Positions 27,475 to 36,109 of a stretch of DNA of 64,000 nucleotides are shown here, one piece after another. Position 1 is the first letter of the stretch; each line of letters begins with the position of its first letter. The position numbers were made by a program, and so were the translations under genes. This DNA comes from Mycolicibacterium mengxianglii (lineage in GTDB: Bacteria > Actinomycetota > Actinomycetes > Mycobacteriales > Mycobacteriaceae), in contig NZ_CP065373.1 of the NCBI RefSeq assembly GCF_015710575.1, forward strand, positions 3,472,001-3,536,000, written 5' to 3'. The notes under the pieces were generated by a model. The model was not told the DNA's origin. It was given only the letters and a program-made list of their open reading frames with translations, and did not search any database.

Positions 27475-29451
27475 ATGATGAGAGGGGTGAGGCCCAATCG
27501 CACAGGTTTGCTGGCCGCAGCGGCGATCGCCACCGTGCTGACTGCAGGCTCTGCGGTGCCCGGGCCCGCCGCAGCCGAACCGCCGCCGCCGGCACCTGCA
27601 CCCGCTGACACGACATCGTTGACGTTGGGGCTTCGCGCATTTGGCATCAATCCAATGATCGCCTTGTACGGCGTCGAGGGAGTCCAGACGGTGACCATTC
27701 CGGTTCCACCCGGCCTGGAACCGGCCGAGCTGACCGCCACCGCCATTTTGCCGGTGAACGTACGGGGCGCCATCCTGGAGATCGACCAGGAAGACCGTGT
27801 GGTCTCCCGCGTGGTCTTACCTGACGCCGACGAATCACCGGTGACGCTTCCGCTGACCGCAGCCGAGGTCATCAACGACGCCATCACCGTTGAGGTGCGT
27901 AGCTTTCTGCGGCTGCCCGACGGCTACTGCGTCTACAACCCAAACCACCCGTTGCGCCTGATCAACACCGCCGTCCGGTACGCGGGCGACGAGACACCGC
28001 CGACCACCGTCGCCGACTTTCTGCCCCCAGTCCTGGAGAAACTCACCCTGTTCCTCCCGACGGACCCCACACGCACCGAAACCGATGCCGCGATCCGGTT
28101 GGCAACCAGCACGGCCGTGCACTACGGGCCCCAATTCACCGATATCGACGTCGTGGCGATGGGCTCGTCGCCGATCCCGCCGCCGCGACCCCTGGAGCGA
28201 CAGATCGTCATCCGGGAGTCGGACGAACCCGGCGTCCGACTGGACGGCACGAATCCCGTTCCTGCGCTCGTCATTTCGGGCGCCGGGGCTGAGCTGAACA
28301 ATCAGGCACGACTGCTGTCCAGCGATATCGTCGAGCTCGCTGTGACCGTGGACGCGGTTGCCGGTCCCCTACCACCGGCGGCGACGGTGATCGGCGACGT
28401 CACCACCATCCGCGAGCTCGGCCAACCAGGCTTCACCGCCACATCGCTGGTCAACCCGCAGGTCACTGTGGTGCTCGACCAGACTCGCATCGGCCGTCCC
28501 GTGCAGGGCGCCCGAGTGCACCTGCTCGGTACCTACACCCCGCTGCCGACGGGTATCGGCGGATTGGTGGTGGTGCGCGTCGGCGATGACACGATCGACA
28601 GCTGGCCGACAGACGGCACCGGCCGAATCGACCGGTGGGTTGACATACCGGACCGTCTGATTGAGCGTTACACCAACCTCGTGGTGGGGGTGGACACCGC
28701 CGGTAACACCGGACTGTGCGGGGAATTCCAGCCGGTCACCTTGACCATCGACGGCGAGACCGTGGTGTCCACCAGCCCGGCGGACCCGCCCATTCCCGAT
28801 GGGTTCGGGTCGTTGCCGCAGGCACTGATGCCACGCATCGAGATCGGCGTGGACGAAGGTTTCGACAACACCCGGCGCGCGGTGCAACTGCTGGTCGGTC
28901 TCCAGCGGTTGAGCGCCCAGCCGTTCGATACCGTGCTGATGGCGGTGTCAGAAGCGGTCGAATCCCCCAATCCGGCGGTGATCATCAGCCCGGACGACTG
29001 GACGTACGACGACATCACGCTGCCGGTGACGTTCGCATCCGAGGGTGAGGTCTCGGTGCAGAATCTCGACGAGTCCGGGCAAGTAGGCACGGTGCGGCTC
29101 ACGCCCGCGGTGCGTGCCGCTTCACTGCAGACGTTGCAGCAGGACGGTCGGACCCTGCTCGTCGCGACGTCCAACGGCGCCGCCACCGAGTTGGACCGGC
29201 TACTGGCGTGGTTGGATGCCGACGTCGCCCGCTGGCAGCGGCTGTCCGGATCCGCCGTCCTGGCGATCCCGGGCCGAGCACCGGTCTCGGTGCCATTGCG
29301 CACCACAACACCGACAGCAACCCCCGAAGAGGCAGAACACGACAGTGACAACGCGGTGATCGTGGGTATCGCGGCGTCGGCAGCGGCCCTGTTGGTTGCC
29401 GGCCTGGGGTGGATGTGGTGGCGCCGTCGGCGTTCCCGGGAACCCGCGTGA
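27475..29451 (+). CDS. BcsB-like extracytoplasmic polysaccharide synthase subunit
   Basis: A 658-residue exported, membrane-anchored protein: signal peptide to about residue 35 (PGPAAA/EPPPP), Pro/Ala linker, large all-beta-type ectodomain and a single C-terminal helix (NAVIVGIAASAAALLVAGLGW) followed by WRRRRS. The order and local patterns (VTIPVPPGLEPAELTATAILP, FLRLPDGYCVYNP, LTLFLPTDPTRTETDAAIRLATSTAVHYG) resemble BcsB, the cellulose synthase partner that guides the nascent chain. Identity is low, so this is a family-level call. First gene of four; AGGAGGT at 27446-27452 is unusually far (about 22 bases) from the ATG at 27475, so the start is uncertain. Confidence 0.65.
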   Translation: MMRGVRPNRTGLLAAAAIATVLTAGSAVPGPAAAEPPPPAPAPADTTSLTLGLRAFGINPMIALYGVEGVQTVTIPVPPGLEPAELTATAILPVNVRGAILEIDQEDRVVSRVVLPDADESPVTLPLTAAEVINDAITVEVRSFLRLPDGYCVYNPNHPLRLINTAVRYAGDETPPTTVADFLPPVLEKLTLFLPTDPTRTETDAAIRLATSTAVHYGPQFTDIDVVAMGSSPIPPPRPLERQIVIRESDEPGVRLDGTNPVPALVISGAGAELNNQARLLSSDIVELAVTVDAVAGPLPPAATVIGDVTTIRELGQPGFTATSLVNPQVTVVLDQTRIGRPVQGARVHLLGTYTPLPTGIGGLVVVRVGDDTIDSWPTDGTGRIDRWVDIPDRLIERYTNLVVGVDTAGNTGLCGEFQPVTLTIDGETVVSTSPADPPIPDGFGSLPQALMPRIEIGVDEGFDNTRRAVQLLVGLQRLSAQPFDTVLMAVSEAVESPNPAVIISPDDWTYDDITLPVTFASEGEVSVQNLDESGQVGTVRLTPAVRAASLQTLQQDGRTLLVATSNGAATELDRLLAWLDADVARWQRLSGSAVLAIPGRAPVSVPLRTTTPTATPEEAEHDSDNAVIVGIAASAAALLVAGLGWMWWRRRRSREPA

Positions 29452-30971
29452 TCACCACCGCGGCGCCCGCAGGCGCACATCGGCACCAGTCGGACTGGTA
29501 CTACAACCGGCACCCCGCGATTCGCCTTGCGCTGCGCTGGACGCTGATCGCAGCGTTGACGCTGCTGGCTTTTCACCGCAGCCTGCTCAACCTGGTTCAG
29601 ACCACCGCCGCGGGCAGTATCGGTGGATATGTCTGGACCGTGCCGGCGGCTACCGCCCTGGCCGCCGCGGGTCTCCAAATGCGCAGACGCACAGACCCTC
29701 CCATCTATGACCGGCAGACAGACATCATCTTCGGAGCCATCGGGTTCGGCCTCTCCCTGATGGTGCAGGGTGTGTTGCTGCCGCGTTACGCCGACTACTT
29801 CCACCTGCTGCGACTCGATCTGCTGGCGATGTGGCTGTTCGTGGGCAGCTCGAGCATCGTGCTGTTCGGCATCCGTCCGGTACTGCGGTTCGGCTGGGCA
29901 TGGTTCGTGTCGGCCGCGGTCTTCATGCTGCCTTACCAGGTCGCCGTGACCACCCTCGGCGGAGGAAAGTTCGTCGCCGGCCTGGTGACTCTGGTGATCG
30001 GTGCCATCGCCACCGCGGTCGCCGCCGGGCGGACCCGCCGCCGCGCCACCATCGGCGGGGCGGCCGCTTTCGCATTCGGCGCGGTGGTGTTGGTCATCCT
30101 GCGGCTCGTCATCCCCGGTGCGCCGTTGCCCGTGTACCAACAGGTCCCGACCTTGTCGGCGATCGTGGTTGTCGGCGGTGCGGCACTGCTGGAGCAGCAG
30201 CTGCGCCGCGCCGACACGGGGTCGACCCGGCCGGCCCCGCAGGTCAACGCCCCCAATGTCTGGGCGGAGATAACCGTTGTCACGGCAGTGGCCGTCGCAC
30301 TGGCGCTCATCGGTCTGCCGACCCAGCTCACGACCACCGATGTGAGCAGAACCGCGCCTTATGCGTTGACACCGGGGCGCGCACTGACCGCGCCACCGGG
30401 TTGGTCGATCTCGGCGCCACCCGAATTCATCGACGTACAACGGTATTACGGCGATGACGCCGTGTTGGTGCGACAGCGCATGACCGCCGACACCGGCGAT
30501 CCGCGTTTCGACAAGCACTCCGCTGCGCGCACGCTGGTAGTGGACAGCATCGTCAGTGACCGGCCTTTCGCCTTCGACGCCTACCCCGCGCGGGTGCTCT
30601 ACGACACGACCGGGGCGCGATTGAGTGCTCCTCGCATGGTGGACCTCGGCGACGGGGTGCGCGGCAGCATCATCTCGGTGGTGGACGACCGCCTGCTGGT
30701 CACCTGGGACGTACTGTTGTTCGCCTGGGGCGGGGACGGCCAGGAGCAGACCGTCACGGTGTTCGCCGTCGACAACCACGAGGCCGACGCCCCGTTCCCG
30801 CGACCTGCGAATGGGCTGATGTCGACCCTGCACACATTGTTCACGGTCTTGTTGCGCGGCAACGCCGTTGTGGTACAGCGCCGTCCTGATTTCAAGGATG
30901 CCGAGCTGCTCACCGAGTTCGGCCAGGGGCTGGTCGCCGCTCAGTTCACATCGGCCGAGTCAACACGATGA
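29448..30971 (+). CDS. Polytopic membrane protein with C-terminal extracytoplasmic domain, polysaccharide operon
   Basis: Not recognised. A 507-residue protein with about eight or nine helices in residues 25-295, then a soluble C-terminal domain of about 190 residues (from APPGWSISAPPEFIDVQRYYGDDAVLVRQRM) probably outside the membrane. GTG at 29448 overlaps the BcsB-like stop by four bases, and the stop overlaps the GT2 start by four bases, so it is translated with both. The topology would suit an assembly, scaffolding or export factor; an EpsI-like or exosortase-like relation was considered but the catalytic residues are not seen. Function unknown. Confidence 0.6.
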   Translation: MITTAAPAGAHRHQSDWYYNRHPAIRLALRWTLIAALTLLAFHRSLLNLVQTTAAGSIGGYVWTVPAATALAAAGLQMRRRTDPPIYDRQTDIIFGAIGFGLSLMVQGVLLPRYADYFHLLRLDLLAMWLFVGSSSIVLFGIRPVLRFGWAWFVSAAVFMLPYQVAVTTLGGGKFVAGLVTLVIGAIATAVAAGRTRRRATIGGAAAFAFGAVVLVILRLVIPGAPLPVYQQVPTLSAIVVVGGAALLEQQLRRADTGSTRPAPQVNAPNVWAEITVVTAVAVALALIGLPTQLTTTDVSRTAPYALTPGRALTAPPGWSISAPPEFIDVQRYYGDDAVLVRQRMTADTGDPRFDKHSAARTLVVDSIVSDRPFAFDAYPARVLYDTTGARLSAPRMVDLGDGVRGSIISVVDDRLLVTWDVLLFAWGGDGQEQTVTVFAVDNHEADAPFPRPANGLMSTLHTLFTVLLRGNAVVVQRRPDFKDAELLTEFGQGLVAAQFTSAESTR

Positions 30972-32446
30972 CGTCCGAACTGGTGGTCACCGACACAGAG
31001 CGGACCCTGGCGCTCGACCGCGCGATCAACAGCCTGCGCGTCGACGACCCGGTGCACTCCGCTTCGGTGGCTCTGATGGGTTGGCAGAAACCGGTTTTCG
31101 CCGCGCTGGCGGTGGCGCTGATCGGGTCAGCGGTGTGGCAGCCGGTGGGCACGGCTGTCGCGCTGGTCGCCTTGTCCGTCTTGGGATATCTGCTCACACT
31201 GTGCGACCGGGTGCTGATCTTCCGGCGCGGCCTGGCTTCGCGTCCGATCACCATTGCCGACGACGAGGCGCGCGCAATCCCCGATGCCGAGCTGCCGCCG
31301 TACACGATCCTGGTGCCCGCCTTCCACGAACCGGAGGTGGTGGGCAACCTGATCCGTGCGATGGCGGCCCTGGAGTATCCGCCCGACCGGTTGCAGGTGT
31401 TGCTTCTGCTCGAGGCCGACGACGAGGCGACCATCGCGGCAGCCTGCGCCACCACCGGCAGTGACGCCATCACCATAGTGGCGGTGCCACCGGCCCAGCC
31501 ACGCACCAAACCCAAGGCGTGCAACTACGGACTGCACTTCAGTGACGGTGACATCGTGACGATCTACGATGCCGAGGATCTACCCGAACCCTTGCAACTG
31601 CGCCGTGTTGTTGCCGCCTTCGGTCAGCTACCTGAGGACGTGGCTTGTGTTCAAGCCAAGCTGGCGTACCGCAATGAGAGGCAGAACCTGCTGACGGCCT
31701 GGTTCACTGCCGAGTACGCGTTGTGGTTCGGTTACCTGCTGCCCGGCATGATGGCCAGAAACTCGCCGATACCGCTGGGCGGCACCTCCAATCACCTCCG
31801 CCGCGAGGTGCTGCGAAGGATCGGCGGCTGGGATCCGTTCAATGTGACCGAGGACGCCGACCTCGGTCTGCGGCTGGCCGGATACGGGTACCGCACCGCC
31901 GTCGTCGACTCGGTGACCCTCGAGGAGGCCAACAGCGACCTGGTGAACTGGGTCCGTCAGCGGTCCCGCTGGTACAAGGGCTACCTGCAGACCTGGCTGG
32001 TGCATATCCGCCGCCCGGGCCTGCTGCTGAAGGCACTGGGACTGCGCAACTTCATCCGCTACCACCTGGTGTGGGCGGGCACACCCCTGATCGCGCTGGT
32101 CAATCTGATCTTCTGGCTCGTCACCGCCCTCTGGTTGCTCGGCCATCCGGCTGCGGTCACCGCTGTGTTCCCTTGGTACGTCTACTTTCCCGCTCTTTTT
32201 TCCATGGTCATCGGCAACTTCACCGCGATCTACATGGGTATGGTCGCCCTCCGCGAGGATGACCGCGCAGACCTGATGTACGCCGCGTTGATCGTGCCCC
32301 TGTACTGGGTGTTGATGAGCGTCGCGGCCGCGAAGGGGATCTACCAGCTGATCCGGCAGGCGTCCTACTGGGAGAAGACGTTTCACGGATTGGACATCCA
32401 GCCGCACGACGGGGAGGCCGAAGCCGAGCTGGCCAGTTCCGCATGA
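30968..32446 (+). CDS. Processive family 2 glycosyltransferase (BcsA/NfrB-like)
   Basis: A 492-residue inverting membrane synthase. Two N-terminal helices (about 38-80) precede the catalytic domain: YTILVPAFHEPEVVGNLI, the TKPKACNYGL nucleotide-sugar loop (180-189), DAED (201-204) as the DxD equivalent, TEDADLG (294-300) carrying the catalytic Asp, and QRSRW (331-335), the acceptor motif of processive synthases. Four further helices close the protein. The DAEDLPEP pattern is closer to NfrB-type synthases than to classical BcsA. No PilZ domain follows, so direct c-di-GMP activation as in BcsA is not expected. Sugar and polymer unknown. Confidence 0.85.
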   Translation: MTSELVVTDTERTLALDRAINSLRVDDPVHSASVALMGWQKPVFAALAVALIGSAVWQPVGTAVALVALSVLGYLLTLCDRVLIFRRGLASRPITIADDEARAIPDAELPPYTILVPAFHEPEVVGNLIRAMAALEYPPDRLQVLLLLEADDEATIAAACATTGSDAITIVAVPPAQPRTKPKACNYGLHFSDGDIVTIYDAEDLPEPLQLRRVVAAFGQLPEDVACVQAKLAYRNERQNLLTAWFTAEYALWFGYLLPGMMARNSPIPLGGTSNHLRREVLRRIGGWDPFNVTEDADLGLRLAGYGYRTAVVDSVTLEEANSDLVNWVRQRSRWYKGYLQTWLVHIRRPGLLLKALGLRNFIRYHLVWAGTPLIALVNLIFWLVTALWLLGHPAAVTAVFPWYVYFPALFSMVIGNFTAIYMGMVALREDDRADLMYAALIVPLYWVLMSVAAAKGIYQLIRQASYWEKTFHGLDIQPHDGEAEAELASSA

Positions 32447-34128
32447 GCAGCGCGACCCGGCCCTGGTACCGCGGCCCGAAGGTGGCGGTGTTCGTCTCCT
32501 GCCTGGCGATCTACGTGGCCGTCGGCTACTGGTTGCAGGTGACCCACGGTTTCATCATGGGCGACACGCTTTCTCGTGTGGCGGCCACTCAGGCGGTGTT
32601 GTTCAGCCGTGACCCGCACCTGGCGGCTCTCGGATTCATCTTCCCGCCACTTGCCGGAATGGTGCAGATCCTGCCGATGCTGGGCGATGCCTGGTTTCCT
32701 GACCTCGCCGGCCGCGCCTTTGCCGGCACGTTGATGTCGGCCCCCTTCATGGCCGGTGCCGCTGTGCAGATCTTCGCGATGGGTGCCGACCGTGGCCTGC
32801 GCCGGGACTACACGTGGGGTATCACCGCGCTGTTCGCGCTCAACCCGATGATCATCTTCTACGGCTCCAACGGCATGACCGAGGCGCCGTTCCTCTTCTT
32901 CATCACCTTGGCGGTCCGTCGGCTCATCCTGTGGATGAGCGACGACGACCCCCATCACCTCATCGTCACCGGCGCCGTCGCGATGACGTTGGCCTACCTG
33001 ACCCGTTACGACGGATTGGCGTGCGTAGCTGCCGCCGGGGTGTTGGTTTTCGTGACGACATATCGGCGGGCGCAATCGCCGCCGCGGGGCTTGCGCGCGC
33101 TGCTCGACATGCTTCTGGTCGCGGGCCCCGGTGTCCTGGCCTTCCTGGGCTGGGCCCTCACCAGCTGGCTGATCACCGGAGAAGCGCTGGCGCAGTTCAC
33201 CTCCCAGTACGGCAACACCGCGATCCTGGAGCAATCCGGCCAGACCGCCTCGTCGTTTTTCGTCGGTCTCGGTTTCGCCGGCGCCTGCGTGCTTCTCCTG
33301 GCGCCGACCCTGATACCGCTCCTGGTATGGGCGGTGGTGCTGCGCTGGCGGTGGCCGACCCGCCAGCTGGTCCTGGTTCCGCTGACGGTCTTCGGTGCCG
33401 CGCTGGTGTTCCAGGCGATCAGCCATGCGACCGGGACCACATTTCCCTTCCTGCGCTTCTTCATCGTGGCCATTCCGCTGACCGCGTCCCTGGCCCTGCT
33501 CGCCGTGCCGGACGGGCAGTTCGCCACCCCGGTCCGGCCCGGTCGATATGCCCAGCGTTCCCCGGGCAACGCAGCAGGCCCGCGGCCCTGGGCGGCCTAC
33601 GCCCCCGCTGCGCTCGCCATGGCGGTGACGATCCCGGTGACCACCTGGGCGATGGGCCAGCCGCACTATGCGCCGCAGGAATTCGGACTCGGCGCCGTGC
33701 TGGCGCCCCAGCCGGACAACGTGTCCGCGCAGAAGGCACGCGAACACCGCATTGCGCGCACGTTCACCACGGAGCGGCGGATCGCCGCCTTCCTCGACCG
33801 ACTCGACCTGCCCGACGGTTCGGTGATCACCGATACGATCTACGGGTTCGCGATTCTTGCCGCGACTCGGCGTCCCCGGGTCTTCGTGATCCCCTCGGAC
33901 CCGGACTTCACCCAGCTGCTCAACGAACCCGAAGGCAACGGCATCAGATACCTGCTTGCGGTTCCCACGGCCGGCCGGGGCACTGCGGATGCGTTGAATC
34001 TGCGGTACCCGACGTTGTACAACACCGGCTCGGATGTGTCCACGCTGGAGATGGAGTTCATCAACGACGGTGACGGTCAACCAGATTGGCGGCTGTACCG
34101 GGTCAACGAGCCGGTACCGGCGAGATGA
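32443..34128 (+). CDS. GT-C fold membrane glycosyltransferase
   Basis: A 561-residue protein with about ten to eleven helices and a C-terminal soluble part. The first extracytoplasmic loop carries Asp41 in FIMGDTLSRVA, the position of the catalytic acidic residue in PMT/ArnT-type polyprenyl-phosphate-sugar transferases. PMIIFYGSNGMTEAPFLFF and LAYLTRYDGLA further resemble that group. It would transfer a sugar from a lipid carrier on the outer face of the membrane, for example to decorate the polymer made by the upstream synthase. Its ATG overlaps the GT2 stop by four bases. Last gene of the operon. Confidence 0.75.
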   Translation: MSSATRPWYRGPKVAVFVSCLAIYVAVGYWLQVTHGFIMGDTLSRVAATQAVLFSRDPHLAALGFIFPPLAGMVQILPMLGDAWFPDLAGRAFAGTLMSAPFMAGAAVQIFAMGADRGLRRDYTWGITALFALNPMIIFYGSNGMTEAPFLFFITLAVRRLILWMSDDDPHHLIVTGAVAMTLAYLTRYDGLACVAAAGVLVFVTTYRRAQSPPRGLRALLDMLLVAGPGVLAFLGWALTSWLITGEALAQFTSQYGNTAILEQSGQTASSFFVGLGFAGACVLLLAPTLIPLLVWAVVLRWRWPTRQLVLVPLTVFGAALVFQAISHATGTTFPFLRFFIVAIPLTASLALLAVPDGQFATPVRPGRYAQRSPGNAAGPRPWAAYAPAALAMAVTIPVTTWAMGQPHYAPQEFGLGAVLAPQPDNVSAQKAREHRIARTFTTERRIAAFLDRLDLPDGSVITDTIYGFAILAATRRPRVFVIPSDPDFTQLLNEPEGNGIRYLLAVPTAGRGTADALNLRYPTLYNTGSDVSTLEMEFINDGDGQPDWRLYRVNEPVPAR

Positions 34129-34136
34129 GCACAGCC

Positions 34137-35060
34137 TCAGGCTCGCGGATGCGCCTGATCGTGCACCGCGCGCAGCCGCGCCACCGTGACATGGGTGTAG
34201 AGCTGGGTGGTGGCCAGCGTCGAATGACCGAGCAGTTCCTGGACGATTCTCAGGTCGGCACCGCCCTCGAGTAGGTGGGTGGCCGCGCTGTGCCGCAGTC
34301 CGTGCGGACCCATGTCCGGGGCACCGTTGACTGCCGTCATGGTCTGATGCACCACGGTGCGGGCCTGCCGGGCGTCGAGCCGACGGCCGCGAGCACCCAG
34401 CAGCAGCGCCGCACCGGACTCGCGGGTCACCACCGCCGGCCGGCCGTCGGCGAGCCACGCGCGGACGGCATCCTCGGCGGGTTCACCGAACGGGACGGTG
34501 CGCTCCTTGTCCCCCTTGCCCAGCACCCGCAGCAGCCGGCGCGACAGGTCCACATCGTCGATATCGAGCCCACACAGTTCGCTGACCCGGATACCCGTCG
34601 CGTACAACAGTTCGACGATGAGGCGGTCCCGCAGTGCTAATGGATCACCCTCTTGGGCACCGGATTTGGCCGCGGCCATCGCGGCCAGCGCCTGATCCTG
34701 CCGCAGCACCGACGGTAGCGTCCGCCGAGCTTTGGGCATCTGGAGCCGGGTCGCCGGATCGGTGTCGAGCAGCCCTTTGCGTACCGCCCACGCGGTGAAG
34801 GTCTTGACCGCCGAGGTGCGCCGGGCCAGTGTGGTGCGCGCAACCCCGGCGCCTGCCTGCGCTGCCAGCCAGGCCCGCAATACCGGCAGAGTCAGTGCCC
34901 GCACCCCCGCGCCGGGGGCGCGCTCGCCGGCGAAATCGAACAGTGACCGCAGATCGCCCAGGTAGGCGCGTTGGGTGTGCGGCGACCGGCCGCGTTCGAG
35001 CTCGAGGTGGGAAGCGAACTCCTCGAGTAGCCCGGCGAAGTTGTCGGAGGGTCGTGGCAC
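34137..35060 (-). CDS. xerC: Tyrosine recombinase XerC
   Basis: XerC resolves chromosome dimers at dif with XerD. The 307-residue product has the SAM-like core-binding domain (residues 1-105) and the catalytic domain with Arg158 (ATGIRVSEL), Lys182 ([10 protein letters not shown]), His253 and Arg256 ([10 protein letters not shown]), His279 ([10 protein letters not shown]) and nucleophile Tyr288. GTG start. Convergent with the polysaccharide operon (stops 8 bases apart). Corresponds to Rv2894c; nothing points to a mobile integrase. Confidence 0.95.
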   Translation of the reverse strand: MPRPSDNFAGLLEEFASHLELERGRSPHTQRAYLGDLRSLFDFAGERAPGAGVRALTLPVLRAWLAAQAGAGVARTTLARRTSAVKTFTAWAVRKGLLDTDPATRLQMPKARRTLPSVLRQDQALAAMAAAKSGAQEGDPLALRDRLIVELLYATGIRVSELCGLDIDDVDLSRRLLRVLGKGDKERTVPFGEPAEDAVRAWLADGRPAVVTRESGAALLLGARGRRLDARQARTVVHQTMTAVNGAPDMGPHGLRHSAATHLLEGGADLRIVQELLGHSTLATTQLYTHVTVARLRAVHDQAHPRA

Positions 35061-35113
35061 TGCTCTACGGTGTCAGACGCCGGCGCCGAACGGGCCCAGG
35101 TGTGGCCGCGTGT

Positions 35114-35962
35114 CTAGTCTTGGCCGGCCTCGGTTTTGGCGAGCTCCCGCTTCCACTGCCGGAAGGTCTCCTCGGTGCGGCCCCGGCGCCAGTACCCGGA
35201 GATGGACGCCCACTTGGCGTCGACACCGCGGTCCTTGCGGATGTAGGGCCGCAGATTGTGCATGACGGCCTGCGCCTCACCGTGGATGAAGACCTGGGGC
35301 TGACCGAGCAACCACGGCGCGGATTTCACCGCGCCGATCAGAGGCGCGTGATCGCCGGCTCTGTCCTCGGGCACCAGGTCGGCACGGCCACCGCGGTAGA
35401 TCCAGCGCACCTGAATCCCGTCGGGTGCAGGGAGCGCCAGTTCGTCGTCGGGGCCGGCGACCTCGATGAACACCTGGCCGATGGCGTCTACGGGCATCGC
35501 CTCCAAGGCGGCGCTGATGGAAGGGATGGCAGCTTCGTCGCCGGCCAGCAGATGCCAGTCGGCGGCGGGATCCGGTGCGTAGGCGCCACTGGGACCCAGC
35601 AGGTAGACGGTCTCGCCAGGTCCGGCCTTGGCGGCCCAAGCAGCGGCCACTCCATGTTCGCCGTGCACCACGAAATCGATGGTGAGTTCGCGCGCCTGGG
35701 TGTCCGCCGAGCGCACGGTATAGGTGCGCAGTACCGGGTGGTCGGCGGAGGGCAGATCGTTGAAGTTGTCCATCGTCAACGGCCTCGGCAGCGCTGCGAT
35801 GTCCACACCTGCGGGGATGAAGACGAGCTTGACGTAGGAGTCGGTGAACTCACTCGGGGTGAACGTGTCAAAACCGCTGCCGCCCAGAATCACTCGCACC
35901 ATATGCGGTGACAGCTGCTCGGTACGGACTACCTCGAACGCGTGTAGTGGTCGGCCCGCCAC
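35114..35962 (-). CDS. viuB: Siderophore-interacting FAD-binding reductase
   Basis: A 282-residue ferric-siderophore reductase family protein (SIP, ViuB-like, Rv2895c type). An N-terminal FAD-binding barrel has VKLVFIPAG and the PLTMDNF and RTYTVRSAD flavin motif (R-x-Y-T). The C-terminal NAD(P)H-binding part has LLAGDEAAIPSISAALEAM and FIHGEAQAVMHNLRPYIRKDRGV. It releases iron from imported siderophores in the cytoplasm. GTG start. Divergent from the MarR gene, 147 bases away; no good IdeR box was found between them. Confidence 0.92.
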   Translation of the reverse strand: MAGRPLHAFEVVRTEQLSPHMVRVILGGSGFDTFTPSEFTDSYVKLVFIPAGVDIAALPRPLTMDNFNDLPSADHPVLRTYTVRSADTQARELTIDFVVHGEHGVAAAWAAKAGPGETVYLLGPSGAYAPDPAADWHLLAGDEAAIPSISAALEAMPVDAIGQVFIEVAGPDDELALPAPDGIQVRWIYRGGRADLVPEDRAGDHAPLIGAVKSAPWLLGQPQVFIHGEAQAVMHNLRPYIRKDRGVDAKWASISGYWRRGRTEETFRQWKRELAKTEAGQD

Positions 35963-36076
35963 ATCGCCTCCCCTCGTTGCTCGTCTGCGTCACCGACTAT
36001 ACGAGCCGGACGCCGCACGGTGGCCGGTCCCTCAGCGGGGCGGCAGGCACCACCCGATCGGCACCGGCGAAGAATG

Positions 36077-36109
36077 TCCTTCAGCCCAACTTACAGTTAG
36101 GCTGAAGGA
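36077..36109 (+). promoter_or_regulatory. Long inverted repeat at the start of the MarR gene
   Basis: TCCTTCAGCC (36077-36086) and GGCTGAAGGA (36100-36109) are perfect 10-base arms. Inside, AAC (36088-36090) and GTT (36096-36098) also pair about the same centre (36093). It ends exactly at the ATG, so a bound dimer would cover the translation start. Position and symmetry fit a MarR autoregulatory operator that could also act on the divergent siderophore gene. Confidence 0.75.

Noticed and set aside
28668..30833. Long minus-strand open frame of about 720 codons opposite the BcsB-like and polytopic genes
   Set aside because: Composition is His/Arg/Gln/Gly-rich low-complexity typical of antisense frames in high-GC DNA; plus-strand genes have signal peptides, helices and tight overlaps.
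30968..32446. c-di-GMP-activated cellulose synthase BcsA
   Set aside because: No PilZ domain or RxxxR motif is present after the catalytic domain, so direct assignment as BcsA is not supported.
32383..34458. Long minus-strand open frame of about 690 codons opposite the GT-C gene
   Set aside because: No recognisable domain; mirrors a plus-strand gene with clear motifs and runs into xerC in another frame.
34137..35060. Tyrosine recombinase as a phage or island integrase
   Set aside because: Length, sequence and conserved position match chromosomal XerC; no attachment-site repeat or tRNA is next to it.
36088..36106. Possible IdeR iron box between the siderophore reductase and MarR genes
   Set aside because: Only GTTAGGCT of the 19-base consensus matches; the symmetry is better explained by the 33-base MarR-type repeat.
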